Source: Methanomassiliicoccales archaeon (GTDB lineage Archaea > Thermoplasmatota > Thermoplasmata > Methanomassiliicoccales > UBA472). Taken from it: DNA of 14,435 bases. The DNA is taken from the NCBI GenBank assembly GCA_013329565.1, contig DUJZ01000033.1:1-14435 (forward strand), written 5' to 3'. Numbering within the stretch: position 1 is the first letter of the stretch; each line of letters starts with the position of its first letter. The notes beneath the pieces were generated by a model. The model did no database searches. It was not told the DNA's origin and saw only the letters and a list, made by a program, of their open reading frames with translations. This document shows, piece by piece, positions 7,149 through 13,541 of this stretch. The translations under genes were made by a program, and so were the position numbers.

Positions 7149-7856
7149 TCAGCCGCTTTTGATCTTGCCCTTCTCCCGGACCGGCTTGATCTTCTGCAGG
7201 ACCTGCACCACCGCCTCCAGCTTGGTCGCCGGTATCCCGACCATCATCTCGGTCGTCTCCAGGTCGGTGGCCTTTCGGCAGCCGTAGCATCCTATGGACA
7301 TGCTGATGGCGTCGTGAATGTACGGGTATACGGTGGAGTAGGCGCAGCTGGCCTGGAAAGGTTCCAGTTCCACCGTGATCTTCCCGCCCTCGAAGAACCT
7401 GGCCGCTACCGGAAGAAGCCAATACATCTGCTCGGGCGTTCCGGTCACCACCACCACGTCCGGTGCCAGCTCCGCCTTGCTCAGTGGGGATATGGCCGTG
7501 GCGATGACGCTCCCGCAGTCCAGCTGGGGGCGCTCGTCGATCATCTTTTTGGCGGCCTCGACACTATCGAACATGCCCAGGTTGTAATGGAACTCCCCCG
7601 ATCGCACCTTGTCGGGAATGGGGACGATGCCCAGGGCGGATGCTCCGACGTGGCAGGCATGTTTCTCTCCCGTCAGTAACAACTTCTCGCCCCGCCTGGC
7701 CCGCATGATGGACTGACAATGCCGGATGTTCTTCTCCGGGACCTGGTAGCCATCGGGCAACGGCTGGCCTTTCTTCACCAGAGTGACCGCCACGGGTTCG
7801 GTCGACAGCTCCAGGACATCCATGATGATGCGAGAACAGTTGGCGTAATCGGTCAT
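7149..7856 (-). CDS. DUF169 (COG2043) family protein
   Basis: A 235-residue protein that matches the DUF169 layout: N-terminal STEPVAVTLV (18-27), RHCQSIMRARRGEKLLL (45-61), CHVGASALG (68-76), a central DVVVVTGTPEQMYWLL (133-148), and C-terminal CAYSTVYPYIHDAISMSIGC (171-190) with a further Cys193. Cysteines 47, 68, 171, 190 and 193 are plausible metal or cluster ligands. DUF169 proteins are common in methanogens and other anaerobes but I know of no firm biochemical role. There is no signal peptide or membrane segment. The ATG has AGGTG just upstream. It lies 62 nt after the methyltransferase-like gene, so the two may be cotranscribed; a TTAAC-GTA-GTTAA inverted repeat (7882-7894) lies in the gap. 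Confidence 0.75.
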   Translation of the reverse strand: MTDYANCSRIIMDVLELSTEPVAVTLVKKGQPLPDGYQVPEKNIRHCQSIMRARRGEKLLLTGEKHACHVGASALGIVPIPDKVRSGEFHYNLGMFDSVEAAKKMIDERPQLDCGSVIATAISPLSKAELAPDVVVVTGTPEQMYWLLPVAARFFEGGKITVELEPFQASCAYSTVYPYIHDAISMSIGCYGCRKATDLETTEMMVGIPATKLEAVVQVLQKIKPVREKGKIKSG

Positions 7857-7881
7857 TTTAACACCTGATAGAAAATCGATG

Positions 7882-7894
7882 TTAACGTAGTTAA
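7882..7894. repeat. Short inverted repeat in front of the DUF169 gene
   Basis: TTAAC (7882-7886) and GTTAA (7890-7894) around GTA, 26 bp upstream of the DUF169 start, within the 62-nt gap after the methyltransferase-like gene. It may be an operator; it is short and could be chance. Confidence 0.25.
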
Positions 7895-7918
7895 TGGTTG
7901 GTATCTTTCCTTAGCGGT

Positions 7919-8743
7919 TCATCGAACGGAACACACCCATCGGTCATAGAACGGGTCCCGCTCGTTCTCGAACACCTTGGGCGACCGGCCCTTGGCCTCG
8001 GCCCATGACCTGAGCGTGTCAGCCTCCTCCTGGGATCCCACGGTGACCATGACCTGGTCGGCGATCAGCAGCACCTGCTCGAATATCCTCTGCCATATCC
8101 AGGTGTTCCCTACATTGATGTCCCCGGCCATCAGCATGAGGGCGAAAGGCGCTCTTTCCAGATATTGCGAGGCCTTGGTGGCATCCAGTTGAGCAGTGCT
8201 CCAGGCCTGCAGGCGGCCCGATCGCAAGCCGCGGCTAAGAAGCGCCGCATCAATATCGAATGCGAAGGGGCGCAATCCTACCTTGGTCAGTGCTAAACTG
8301 CCGACACCGGACCCGCAGCAGCAATCGTAGCAAAGATCGCCGGGCCTGAAGTCCCATTCCTTCCACACCAGGTTGGAGACCTTTTTTACACGATCAACGG
8401 GAACATCGTCCAAGGCCGGCTCCACCTCGTTCATGATCTTCCGGGCGAAATGGTCGTAAACCGCCTCGCGGTACGTTTCGGTATCGCAGGTGTACACGCT
8501 TATGTCCAGTCCGGGAAGCATCTCGATCAGCTCGTCCGACGGCTCCTTCCAGAGGAAGCTGACCGCCTTCCAGCCGCCGTCCTCCCTTGCCATGGCCAAA
8601 GGCGTTTCGTCGCTGGATATCAGCAGGCGGACCTCATCGGATCCGCGCAGCATCTGAGCCAGGAATATCTCGTTCCCCAGGTCCTCCAGGTTGTTCTCCA
8701 GCAGCCGGAGTTCCTCCAGGTCGAAAAGCTCGCATAGCGCCAT
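7919..8743 (-). CDS. SAM-dependent methyltransferase-like protein; possible MCR-modification enzyme
   Basis: A 274-residue soluble protein. A Rossmann-type methyltransferase core starts near residue 130: motif I is GDLCYDCCCGSGVGSLAL (135-152; Asp140 and the glycine loop), the acidic end of strand 2 is AFDID (161-165), and AQLDATKA (184-191) fits the next SAM-contact strand. The N-terminal 120 residues are not a fold I recognise. The substrate cannot be read from sequence. Its place near lrp-ycaO-tfuA-mcr makes an MCR-modifying enzyme plausible, for example one like McmA, the Methanosarcina protein required for S-methylcysteine in McrA; a tRNA or small-molecule methyltransferase is the alternative. 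The ATG at 8743 has no ribosome-binding site but has a TATA box about 25-34 bp upstream, so the mRNA is probably leaderless. DUF169 follows by 62 nt. Confidence 0.65.
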   Translation of the reverse strand: MALCELFDLEELRLLENNLEDLGNEIFLAQMLRGSDEVRLLISSDETPLAMAREDGGWKAVSFLWKEPSDELIEMLPGLDISVYTCDTETYREAVYDHFARKIMNEVEPALDDVPVDRVKKVSNLVWKEWDFRPGDLCYDCCCGSGVGSLALTKVGLRPFAFDIDAALLSRGLRSGRLQAWSTAQLDATKASQYLERAPFALMLMAGDINVGNTWIWQRIFEQVLLIADQVMVTVGSQEEADTLRSWAEAKGRSPKVFENERDPFYDRWVCSVR

Positions 8744-8766
8744 GGCGAGCGTGTAACGAAGCTGGA

Positions 8767-8777
8767 ATTATTAATAA
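8767..8777 (-). promoter_or_regulatory. TATA box for the methyltransferase-like gene
   Basis: TTATTAATAAT on the minus strand, 24-34 bp before the ATG at 8743. The predicted transcription start falls within a few nt of the start codon, consistent with the missing Shine-Dalgarno site. Confidence 0.5.
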
Positions 8778-8806
8778 CTGATCAATTATGCGAGACTGCC
8801 GCAAAC

Positions 8807-8816
8807 CGATAAATAC
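8807..8816 (+). promoter_or_regulatory. TATA box for the DUF1616-type membrane protein gene
   Basis: CGATAAATAC, preceded by AAAC as a possible BRE. It lies 23-32 bp before the ATG at 8839, placing the transcription start at or next to that ATG. This supports 8839 over the upstream in-frame ATG at 8788, which lies upstream of the TATA box. Confidence 0.55.
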
Positions 8817-8838
8817 GCTCATTCGCTCCCCGTTAGGG

Positions 8839-9831
8839 ATGAGAGCGCAGCCCAGGAGGGATTGGGACCTCTGGTCCATCGGGATCCTTTCCCTAATACT
8901 AATATTGGTGATATACGCCCTTCCGGACAGCGCGCTACGCATAATCATCGGGCTGCCGTTCATCCTGTTCTTCCCGGGATATTCCGCGCTCTCGGTTCTC
9001 TTCCCGGAGAGCAAGGACCTGGAGATCATTGAACGTGTGGCACTATCTTTCGGCCTGAGCATCGCCATATCTCCGCTGGTCGGCTTCGGCCTCAACTATA
9101 CGCCTTTCGGGATACGCCTAGCACCGATACTGTTCTCCTTGGCCGCGCTGAACGTGGCCCTGAGCGTCGGCGGGCTTTATCGCCGCGAAAAGGCCGAGGC
9201 TCCGTACCTTCCCTTCGACCCCGCCGTCGTTTGGAAGAAGTATTCAACCCAGTTCAAGGCCGAGAAGGGCGTTGACAAGCTGCTGACGATCGTCCTGGTG
9301 ATATCGATCCTCTCATCGGTGATCGCTCTCGTCTACGTGGTCGCCGTTCCCCGCCAGGGGGAGAGCTTCACCGAGTTCTACATACTCGGCCCGGGCGGCA
9401 ATGCCACCGGATATCCCAGGAACCTGACCGTGGGGCAGGACGCCTCGGTCATTATCGGGATAGCTAATCACGAGCATCGCACGGTGGAGTACACGGTCGA
9501 ACTTTGGCTGGTGAACATGAGCTTCGTGGACAACGCAACGCAAGTTCATGCCATGTACTTCTTCGATGCCTTCAACGTCACGTTGGATCACACCGACGTC
9601 GATCTGGAAGGGGAATGGCAGTCTCAATGGGAGCTGTCCTACGAGTTCAATATCACCATCGATGGCAATTACAAGCTGTGGTTCCTGCTCTACAAGGACG
9701 GCGCCCCCGCGCTTCCCTTCGCCCCGTCGTCGATGCTCGATTACACCGGCACCTCCGCTGAGGATAGGATGATCAGAGCGGTGGAGAACGAGGTGCAGAG
9801 CCTGAACCTGAATCTGCGCGTGACGGAATGA
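8839..9831 (+). CDS. DUF1616-type membrane protein with sequon-rich external domain
   Basis: A 330-residue membrane protein with about five hydrophobic segments: 12-29, 33-56, 67-88, 92-113 and 147-170. They are followed by an external C-terminal domain (about 172-330) rich in beta-type sequence. The order of four N-terminal helices, a cytoplasmic linker (115-145), one more helix and a PRQGESFTEFYILGPGGNA domain matches DUF1616 proteins of methanogens and related archaea. The external domain holds six N-glycosylation sequons (Asn188, 195, 226, 232, 246, 271), so it is probably an S-layer-associated or glycosylated surface protein. The start at 8839 is chosen because a TATA box sits 23-32 bp before it. 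Its TGA stop abuts the convergent stop of the next gene. No function is known. Confidence 0.75.
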   Translation: MRAQPRRDWDLWSIGILSLILILVIYALPDSALRIIIGLPFILFFPGYSALSVLFPESKDLEIIERVALSFGLSIAISPLVGFGLNYTPFGIRLAPILFSLAALNVALSVGGLYRREKAEAPYLPFDPAVVWKKYSTQFKAEKGVDKLLTIVLVISILSSVIALVYVVAVPRQGESFTEFYILGPGGNATGYPRNLTVGQDASVIIGIANHEHRTVEYTVELWLVNMSFVDNATQVHAMYFFDAFNVTLDHTDVDLEGEWQSQWELSYEFNITIDGNYKLWFLLYKDGAPALPFAPSSMLDYTGTSAEDRMIRAVENEVQSLNLNLRVTE

Positions 9832-10113
9832 TCACATCACGGTGAGATAGCGCCGGTCGTACTCGTCCATCAGCGCGTCGCGGTACAGCTTCTCGGACCC
9901 TTCCGGAACGGCCCTGCGTTCCTTCGCCCGGGCCAGAAGCTCGTCGGCCACAAGCTTTCGCTGCGGCATCTTGAGCTTGCGGACCTGTTCCATGATCTCG
10001 TCCAGGCCGACGATCTCGATCAGCTGCCCGTTGACCAGCAGCTTCTCGCTTTCGCTTGGGAAAAGTCCTGTGTCGCAGTCCATGCAGTTCAGTTTGGTAT
10101 CGTCGCCCCTCAT
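9832..10113 (-). CDS. Small conserved-looking protein with N-terminal CxxC
   Basis: A 93-residue soluble protein that I do not recognise by name. It opens with a Cys10-x2-Cys13 pair in LNCMDCDTGLFPSESEKLL, then GQLIEIVGLDEIMEQVRKL, then a charged helical C-terminal half ending in DEYDRRYLTVM. The CxxC suggests a bound metal or a redox pair. The start has no good ribosome-binding site. It lies 46 nt after the 241-residue gene at 10160, but T-tracts lie in that gap, so cotranscription is uncertain. Its stop abuts that of the convergent DUF1616 gene with no base between. Protein-like composition and neat packing support it as a real gene. Confidence 0.7.
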   Translation of the reverse strand: MRGDDTKLNCMDCDTGLFPSESEKLLVNGQLIEIVGLDEIMEQVRKLKMPQRKLVADELLARAKERRAVPEGSEKLYRDALMDEYDRRYLTVM

Positions 10114-10123
10114 CTCAGTTCAG

Positions 10124-10149
10124 AAAAAGAAGGCAGATGGGGAAAAAAA
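10124..10149 (-). terminator. Oligo-T tracts after the 241-residue protein gene
   Basis: Minus-strand T7 (10143-10149) and T5 (10124-10128) lie within 40 nt of the stop codon at 10160-10162, between it and the 93-residue gene. This is the form of archaeal terminators and could give full or partial termination. Confidence 0.4.
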
Positions 10150-10159
10150 GGGTTTCGGT

Positions 10160-10885
10160 CTACAGGAAGTAGAACCGGGTCTTGTAGGTGAGGCAGACGT
10201 TTCCCATCTTCTCCAGGCGGTCCAGCACCCCGGAGTAGCGGCGGACCATCACCTTTCCCTCGTCCGGAAGCTTCTCCCTGAGCAGCTTTACCTCCTCCAG
10301 GAGCTTGTTGGCGTCCTCCACGGAGAATATTTTCTTGCTCTCCACGGACGACGGAACGCTGGCGACCATGGCGCAGTTGTACTTCTGAGCGATCCCGGGC
10401 AGCGCGCTGTTCTCCGGTCCGAAAGTACCCATGCAGCCCCTCCCCTCGTCCCAGGAAAGCGGGCACTTCAGGCAGGTGGCGGACATCTCATCGAAGGAAA
10501 GCATGTCCCAGCCGGTGAGCCGGTCGTCCTTGCCGGCCTTCTGCATCAGAGCGTTCATCCGGTCGGCGGGCACCTTGTCCACGGATATCCATCCGGTGTA
10601 AAGCTTCTGGCTCTCGGCGGTCAGCAGCTGGCGGTCCCCTTCGTTCTTGACCTTCTCCAGGTACAGCGTCTCCATCTCCGGGTCCAGACGGTTCCGCTTG
10701 AGGAACGCTTCCCAGTCCGCGCCCATGAGCAGCTTGGCCTGGTTTATCGGCACCACCAGGTCGAACTCGGCCAGGTCCTCGAAGCCGGAGACGTCCTTCA
10801 GGTTGACCTTCAACAGGGTGGTCTTCCCGATCTTGCATAACGCACTGTCGCTGTCCACTTCGCAAATGGCTATTGATACGCCCAT
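10160..10885 (-). CDS. Protein of unknown function with CxxC-x9-C cysteine motif
   Basis: A 241-residue soluble protein that I do not recognise. The N-terminal 60 residues (MGVSIAICEV, then DLAEFDLVVPINQAKLL) look like a small alpha/beta unit. A cysteine cluster, Cys138-x2-Cys141-x9-Cys151, lies in ATCLKCPLSWDEGRGCMGTFGP, with Cys171 nearby; it may bind zinc or an iron-sulfur cluster. The C-terminal part (185-228) is helical and charged. The ATG at 10885 has AGGAAGGG upstream and a TATA box at 10921-10929, so it starts a transcript divergent from the mtrA-like gene. It ends in TAG, an amber codon; in-frame reading past it would stop after about 12 codons. The neighbouring 93-residue protein also has a CxxC, so the two may act together. 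Confidence 0.7.
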   Translation of the reverse strand: MGVSIAICEVDSDSALCKIGKTTLLKVNLKDVSGFEDLAEFDLVVPINQAKLLMGADWEAFLKRNRLDPEMETLYLEKVKNEGDRQLLTAESQKLYTGWISVDKVPADRMNALMQKAGKDDRLTGWDMLSFDEMSATCLKCPLSWDEGRGCMGTFGPENSALPGIAQKYNCAMVASVPSSVESKKIFSVEDANKLLEEVKLLREKLPDEGKVMVRRYSGVLDRLEKMGNVCLTYKTRFYFL

Positions 10886-10920
10886 TCTATCCCTTCCTGT
10901 CGCGTGTTACAAAAAGGGCG

Positions 10921-10929
10921 GTATATATC
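10921..10929 (-). promoter_or_regulatory. TATA box for the 241-residue protein gene
   Basis: GATATATAC on the minus strand, 36-44 bp before the ATG at 10885. A start about 25 bp downstream gives a leader of about 13 nt that contains the AGGAAGGG ribosome-binding sequence. Confidence 0.5.
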
Positions 10930-10957
10930 GGTTGTCCCCATAACGCTGAAATTGATC

Positions 10958-10970
10958 TTTGTCTGACAAA
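10958..10970. promoter_or_regulatory. TTTGTC-T-GACAAA palindrome in the divergent promoter region
   Basis: Perfect 6-bp arms TTTGTC (10958-10963) and GACAAA (10965-10970) around one base. It lies between the two divergent TATA boxes, about 30 bp from the minus-strand box and about 35 bp from the plus-strand box. The half-sites equal the inner part of the inverted repeat upstream of mcrB at 4558-4581, though with a different spacer. Confidence 0.4.
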
Positions 10971-11004
10971 AAGAGGTTAACAGGTACTACCTGGCCATGG
11001 CACT

Positions 11005-11015
11005 TTTTATATATT
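11005..11015 (+). promoter_or_regulatory. TATA box of the mtrA-like/mtrH-like operon
   Basis: TTTTATATATT, 25-35 bp before the ATG at 11040. It predicts transcription starting within a few nt of that ATG and therefore argues against the in-frame ATG at 10959. Confidence 0.55.
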
Positions 11016-11039
11016 ATTGAAATTGAATACACAAGGGGA

Positions 11040-11813
11040 ATGGCAATGGCGGAAACGAACACATGGCCTATGGCCAGTGGTGACTACGTCCTGGGCAACG
11101 AAGCTTCGCCTGTGGCGGTGCTCATCGTCGGCCGGGGTGCGGTGGAGGTCCCGCGGGAGCTGTACTGCATCAAAGGCATCCTGAAGACGGAGAACATCGG
11201 TCTGGAAAGGGTCATCGCCAACGTCATCTCCAATCCCAGGATCAGAGTGTTGGTGATCTGCGGAAAGGAGGAGTTCGGACATTTTCCAGGCGAGGCCATC
11301 CACGCTTTGATGAAGAACGGAGTGGACGAGCACCGGCGCATCCGGAACACACGGTCGGCCATCCCGTTCCTGTGCGACCTGTCGCCGGAGGCCATTGAAA
11401 GGTTCCGCGAACAGGTGGAGCTGGTGGATGTCATGGACGGCTCGCCGGCGCAGGAGATAGCCGCCTACGACCCGATATACGAGTTCGACGCGGACAACCG
11501 TGACCGGCTGGAGAGAAAGTTGAGGGAGCTGGCTGAGAGGACGTACGTACCTTACCCCGGGGAGGCCGTGTTCGTCCGCTCCAAAGCGTTCGCCGGAGAA
11601 GGGGGAAGCGTGGCCAAACAGCTTCACCTGGCCTCGGACGACTTCATCACCCCCATGCTGCGCCTTCCCTCGGACGGGCTGAACACGGACATGGGGATGG
11701 TATTATTGGACCAGGAGTTCGGTGTGGTGCTCGAGCCCCTTCAGGGCAGGATCCTCACCGTTCCGTCCATCGAGCTGGCATTGAAATTGCGTTCCTATCT
11801 AACGGGGTTCTGA
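11040..11813 (+). CDS. Soluble MtrA-like corrinoid protein with an extra C-terminal domain
   Basis: A 257-residue protein. Residues 7-150 follow MtrA, the corrinoid subunit of methyl-H4MPT:coenzyme M methyltransferase: NTWPMASGDYVLGNEASPVA, then ILKTENIGLERVIANVISNP, then VLVICGKEEFGHFPGEAIHA, then PEAIERFREQVELVDV. His81 in GHFPG aligns with the MtrA cobalt-ligating His84. The C-terminal membrane anchor of MtrA is missing; residues 165-257 instead form a soluble domain (YVPYPGEAVFVRSKAF, later MGMVLLDQEFGVVLEPL) that I cannot name. The start is taken as ATG 11040 from the TATA box position; ATG 11046 is possible. The MtrH-like gene follows after 1 nt. Role inferred: corrinoid methyl carrier for an unknown methyl transfer outside the Na+-pumping Mtr complex. 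Confidence 0.8.
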   Translation: MAMAETNTWPMASGDYVLGNEASPVAVLIVGRGAVEVPRELYCIKGILKTENIGLERVIANVISNPRIRVLVICGKEEFGHFPGEAIHALMKNGVDEHRRIRNTRSAIPFLCDLSPEAIERFREQVELVDVMDGSPAQEIAAYDPIYEFDADNRDRLERKLRELAERTYVPYPGEAVFVRSKAFAGEGGSVAKQLHLASDDFITPMLRLPSDGLNTDMGMVLLDQEFGVVLEPLQGRILTVPSIELALKLRSYLTGF

Positions 11814-11814
11814 C

Positions 11815-12699
11815 ATGTACAAGTTCCAAACCGCGCAGCGGGAATTCTGCATCGGGGGCGTGAAGGTCGGAGGTCAGCCGGGCAAGAGGCGGACCATGCT
11901 GGTCGGCTCCCTTTTCTATCCGAGGCATTCGGTGGTCCTCGACCCCCGCCAGGGGACGTTGGACCGTGAGAAGCTGAACGAGAGGCTGGACAGTTATCTT
12001 GGAACGATATCAAAATGCGGCTGCCCCTCCGGCCTGATGCTATATTCTGAAAGCTGCGAATCTGCCCGCGCGTACCTGGAAGCGGTGTGCGACAGGGTTC
12101 CCGGACCGCTGTTCGCCGATTCCGGCAGCGCCGAGGTGCGGCTTTCATTCCTGAGAAGCGCGCAGGAGATGGGAGTACTGGACAGGGTGGTCTACAACAC
12201 CATCAACGCCGGTCTTTCGGAGGAGGAGACCGAGGCGCTCCGATCCTGTCCTCCGGTCAACGCGGTCGTCCTAGCGTTCAATCCCCGCGGGGACGATGTC
12301 AAGGGAAGGATATACATGCTGGAGAGCGGGGACGATCTCATCCCTAAGGGGCTGGTCCCGGCGGCGGAGGAGCTGGGGATAAAGAACCTGCTCATCGACA
12401 CCGCGGTCACCTCTCCCGACCTTAGCGCTGGATCTGCTCTCAGGTCCATACTGGTGGCCAAGGCCAAGTGGGGTTTGCCTACCGGTTGCGCCCTTCACAA
12501 CGCCGTGGAGTGCCTGCGGCTGGATGATCTGGAGGACCCCAAGGAGGCGAGGAGGAGCGTGGACGCCTCGGCGGTGGCCATCAGCATAATGGCCGGAGCG
12601 GACTACGTCGTCTACGGTCCGTTGGAGTATGCCAAGCGCACCATGCCGGTGGCGTCGTTCGCGGACAAGATGATGGAGCAGGCGGCGCGGGATCTCTAG
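11815..12699 (+). CDS. MtrH-like methyltransferase
   Basis: A 294-residue protein of the MtrH family, the TIM-barrel subunit that moves the methyl group from a methyl-pterin to the corrinoid of MtrA (family length about 300-310). Visible family features are the N-terminus FCIGGVKVGGQPGKRRTMLV and GSLFYPRH (residues 11-38), PLFADSGSAEVRLSF (98-112), VVYNTINAG (125-133), IDTAVTSPDLSAGSAL (194-209), GLPTGCALHNAVE (220-232) and MAGADYVVYGPLE (259-271). It begins 1 nt after the mtrA-like stop, so translation is coupled. No other mtr subunit is nearby. The methyl donor could be methyl-H4MPT, methyl-tetrahydrofolate or another methyl compound. It ends in TAG, overlapping the convergent gene's stop by 4 bp within a CTAG palindrome. 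Confidence 0.85.
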   Translation: MYKFQTAQREFCIGGVKVGGQPGKRRTMLVGSLFYPRHSVVLDPRQGTLDREKLNERLDSYLGTISKCGCPSGLMLYSESCESARAYLEAVCDRVPGPLFADSGSAEVRLSFLRSAQEMGVLDRVVYNTINAGLSEEETEALRSCPPVNAVVLAFNPRGDDVKGRIYMLESGDDLIPKGLVPAAEELGIKNLLIDTAVTSPDLSAGSALRSILVAKAKWGLPTGCALHNAVECLRLDDLEDPKEARRSVDASAVAISIMAGADYVVYGPLEYAKRTMPVASFADKMMEQAARDL

Positions 12700-13541
12700 A
12701 TCTCCATCGAACATCCCGTACCCAACAACAGGAATCCGGGGAAGCGGTCAGAGAACAGCTTGGTCGCCGCGAACCCGGTGCAGTGCAGCGGAGCCACCTT
12801 GTTCACTCCCGCCCGCTTCACCCCGTCCATGGTCTTCAGAAGAACATCGGTTTCCGCCTTCCACATGTGGAACCCTCCGGCGGCCATGAGCAGCTTCCGT
12901 CCGGTATGCATGCGCACCTGGGTGAGGATGTTCACGATGCCCGGATGACCGCAGCCGGTGAGCACCACCAGGCCGTTCCGGGTGGATACGCACAGCGCCT
13001 GCTCCTCCTTTATGATGTCCTGCGCCGTCTCGCCCTCCCGCTCGATCAGGAAGGAGGCTGGCTTTTCGAAGTCCGTCCTTCGGAATATCTCCCCGGAGGT
13101 GCTTACCCCGGCGACCAGCTCCTTGGGTCGGCCGTCGTATACCGGAGGGTGATCCTTCAGAAGGGAGAGCAGTTCGGCCGACGGCCCTATCTGCTTGCGG
13201 ACGCCGGACGTTTCCACGAAACGCCGGCCCTGGAACGTCAAGGGATGGGTGTGCACTGGAACCCCCTCCCTGAGCAGAAGCGGCAAGGCGCCCAGATGGT
13301 CGTAATGTCCATGAGATACGAAGACCAGGTCGATGTCCCTAGGCCTTAGTCCGACCAGGCCCAGGTTGTGCAGGAACGTCTGTTCCGAAGAACCGGTGTC
13401 GAGCAGGACCTTTTTCCCGCGGTCGGTCTCGATCAAAATGGAAAGCCCGTGCTCGGCCAGAAAGTCGCCGGGGGCCTTGGAAACGGAACTTAAGGGGTTT
13501 GCTGTGCCCGAATTATCGTCGACCAGGCAGGTGAGGCGCAA
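12696..13541 (-). CDS. Metallo-beta-lactamase-fold hydrolase, COG1237 type
   Basis: A 281-residue protein of the metallo-beta-lactamase superfamily. Metal-binding motifs in order are SHGHYDHLGAL (His77, His79, Asp81, His82), TGCGHPGIVNI (His199), GGFHMWKAET (His225) and APLHCTG (His253). The order and spacing fit COG1237, which includes archaeal proteins linked to pterin synthesis (MJ0301, reported as a dihydropteroate synthase); that role is only a guess here. The start is TTG at 13541, immediately after the ramA-like TAA with no intervening base. It is supported by AAAGGAG about 8 nt upstream and a family-like N-terminus RLTCLVDDNSG. Cotranscription with the corrinoid activator gene and convergence on mtrA/H-like genes suggest a place in C1/pterin/corrinoid metabolism. 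It ends in TAG. Confidence 0.85.
   Translation of the reverse strand: MRLTCLVDDNSGTANPLSSVSKAPGDFLAEHGLSILIETDRGKKVLLDTGSSEQTFLHNLGLVGLRPRDIDLVFVSHGHYDHLGALPLLLREGVPVHTHPLTFQGRRFVETSGVRKQIGPSAELLSLLKDHPPVYDGRPKELVAGVSTSGEIFRRTDFEKPASFLIEREGETAQDIIKEEQALCVSTRNGLVVLTGCGHPGIVNILTQVRMHTGRKLLMAAGGFHMWKAETDVLLKTMDGVKRAGVNKVAPLHCTGFAATKLFSDRFPGFLLLGTGCSMEI

Noticed and set aside
9971-10840. Plus-strand open frame of 289 codons opposite the cysteine-motif genes
   Set aside because: Antisense to two genes with coherent codon use and start signals; product is Leu/Val/His-rich with no motif.
10959-11039. N-terminal extension of the MtrA-like protein from the ATG at 10959
   Set aside because: The TATA box at 11005-11015 lies inside this extension and the added 27 residues do not resemble MtrA.
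12700-12948. Continuation of the MtrH-like frame past its TAG, as pyrrolysine readthrough
   Set aside because: The extra sequence is antisense to the COG1237 gene and the protein already has full MtrH length, so readthrough is not supported.
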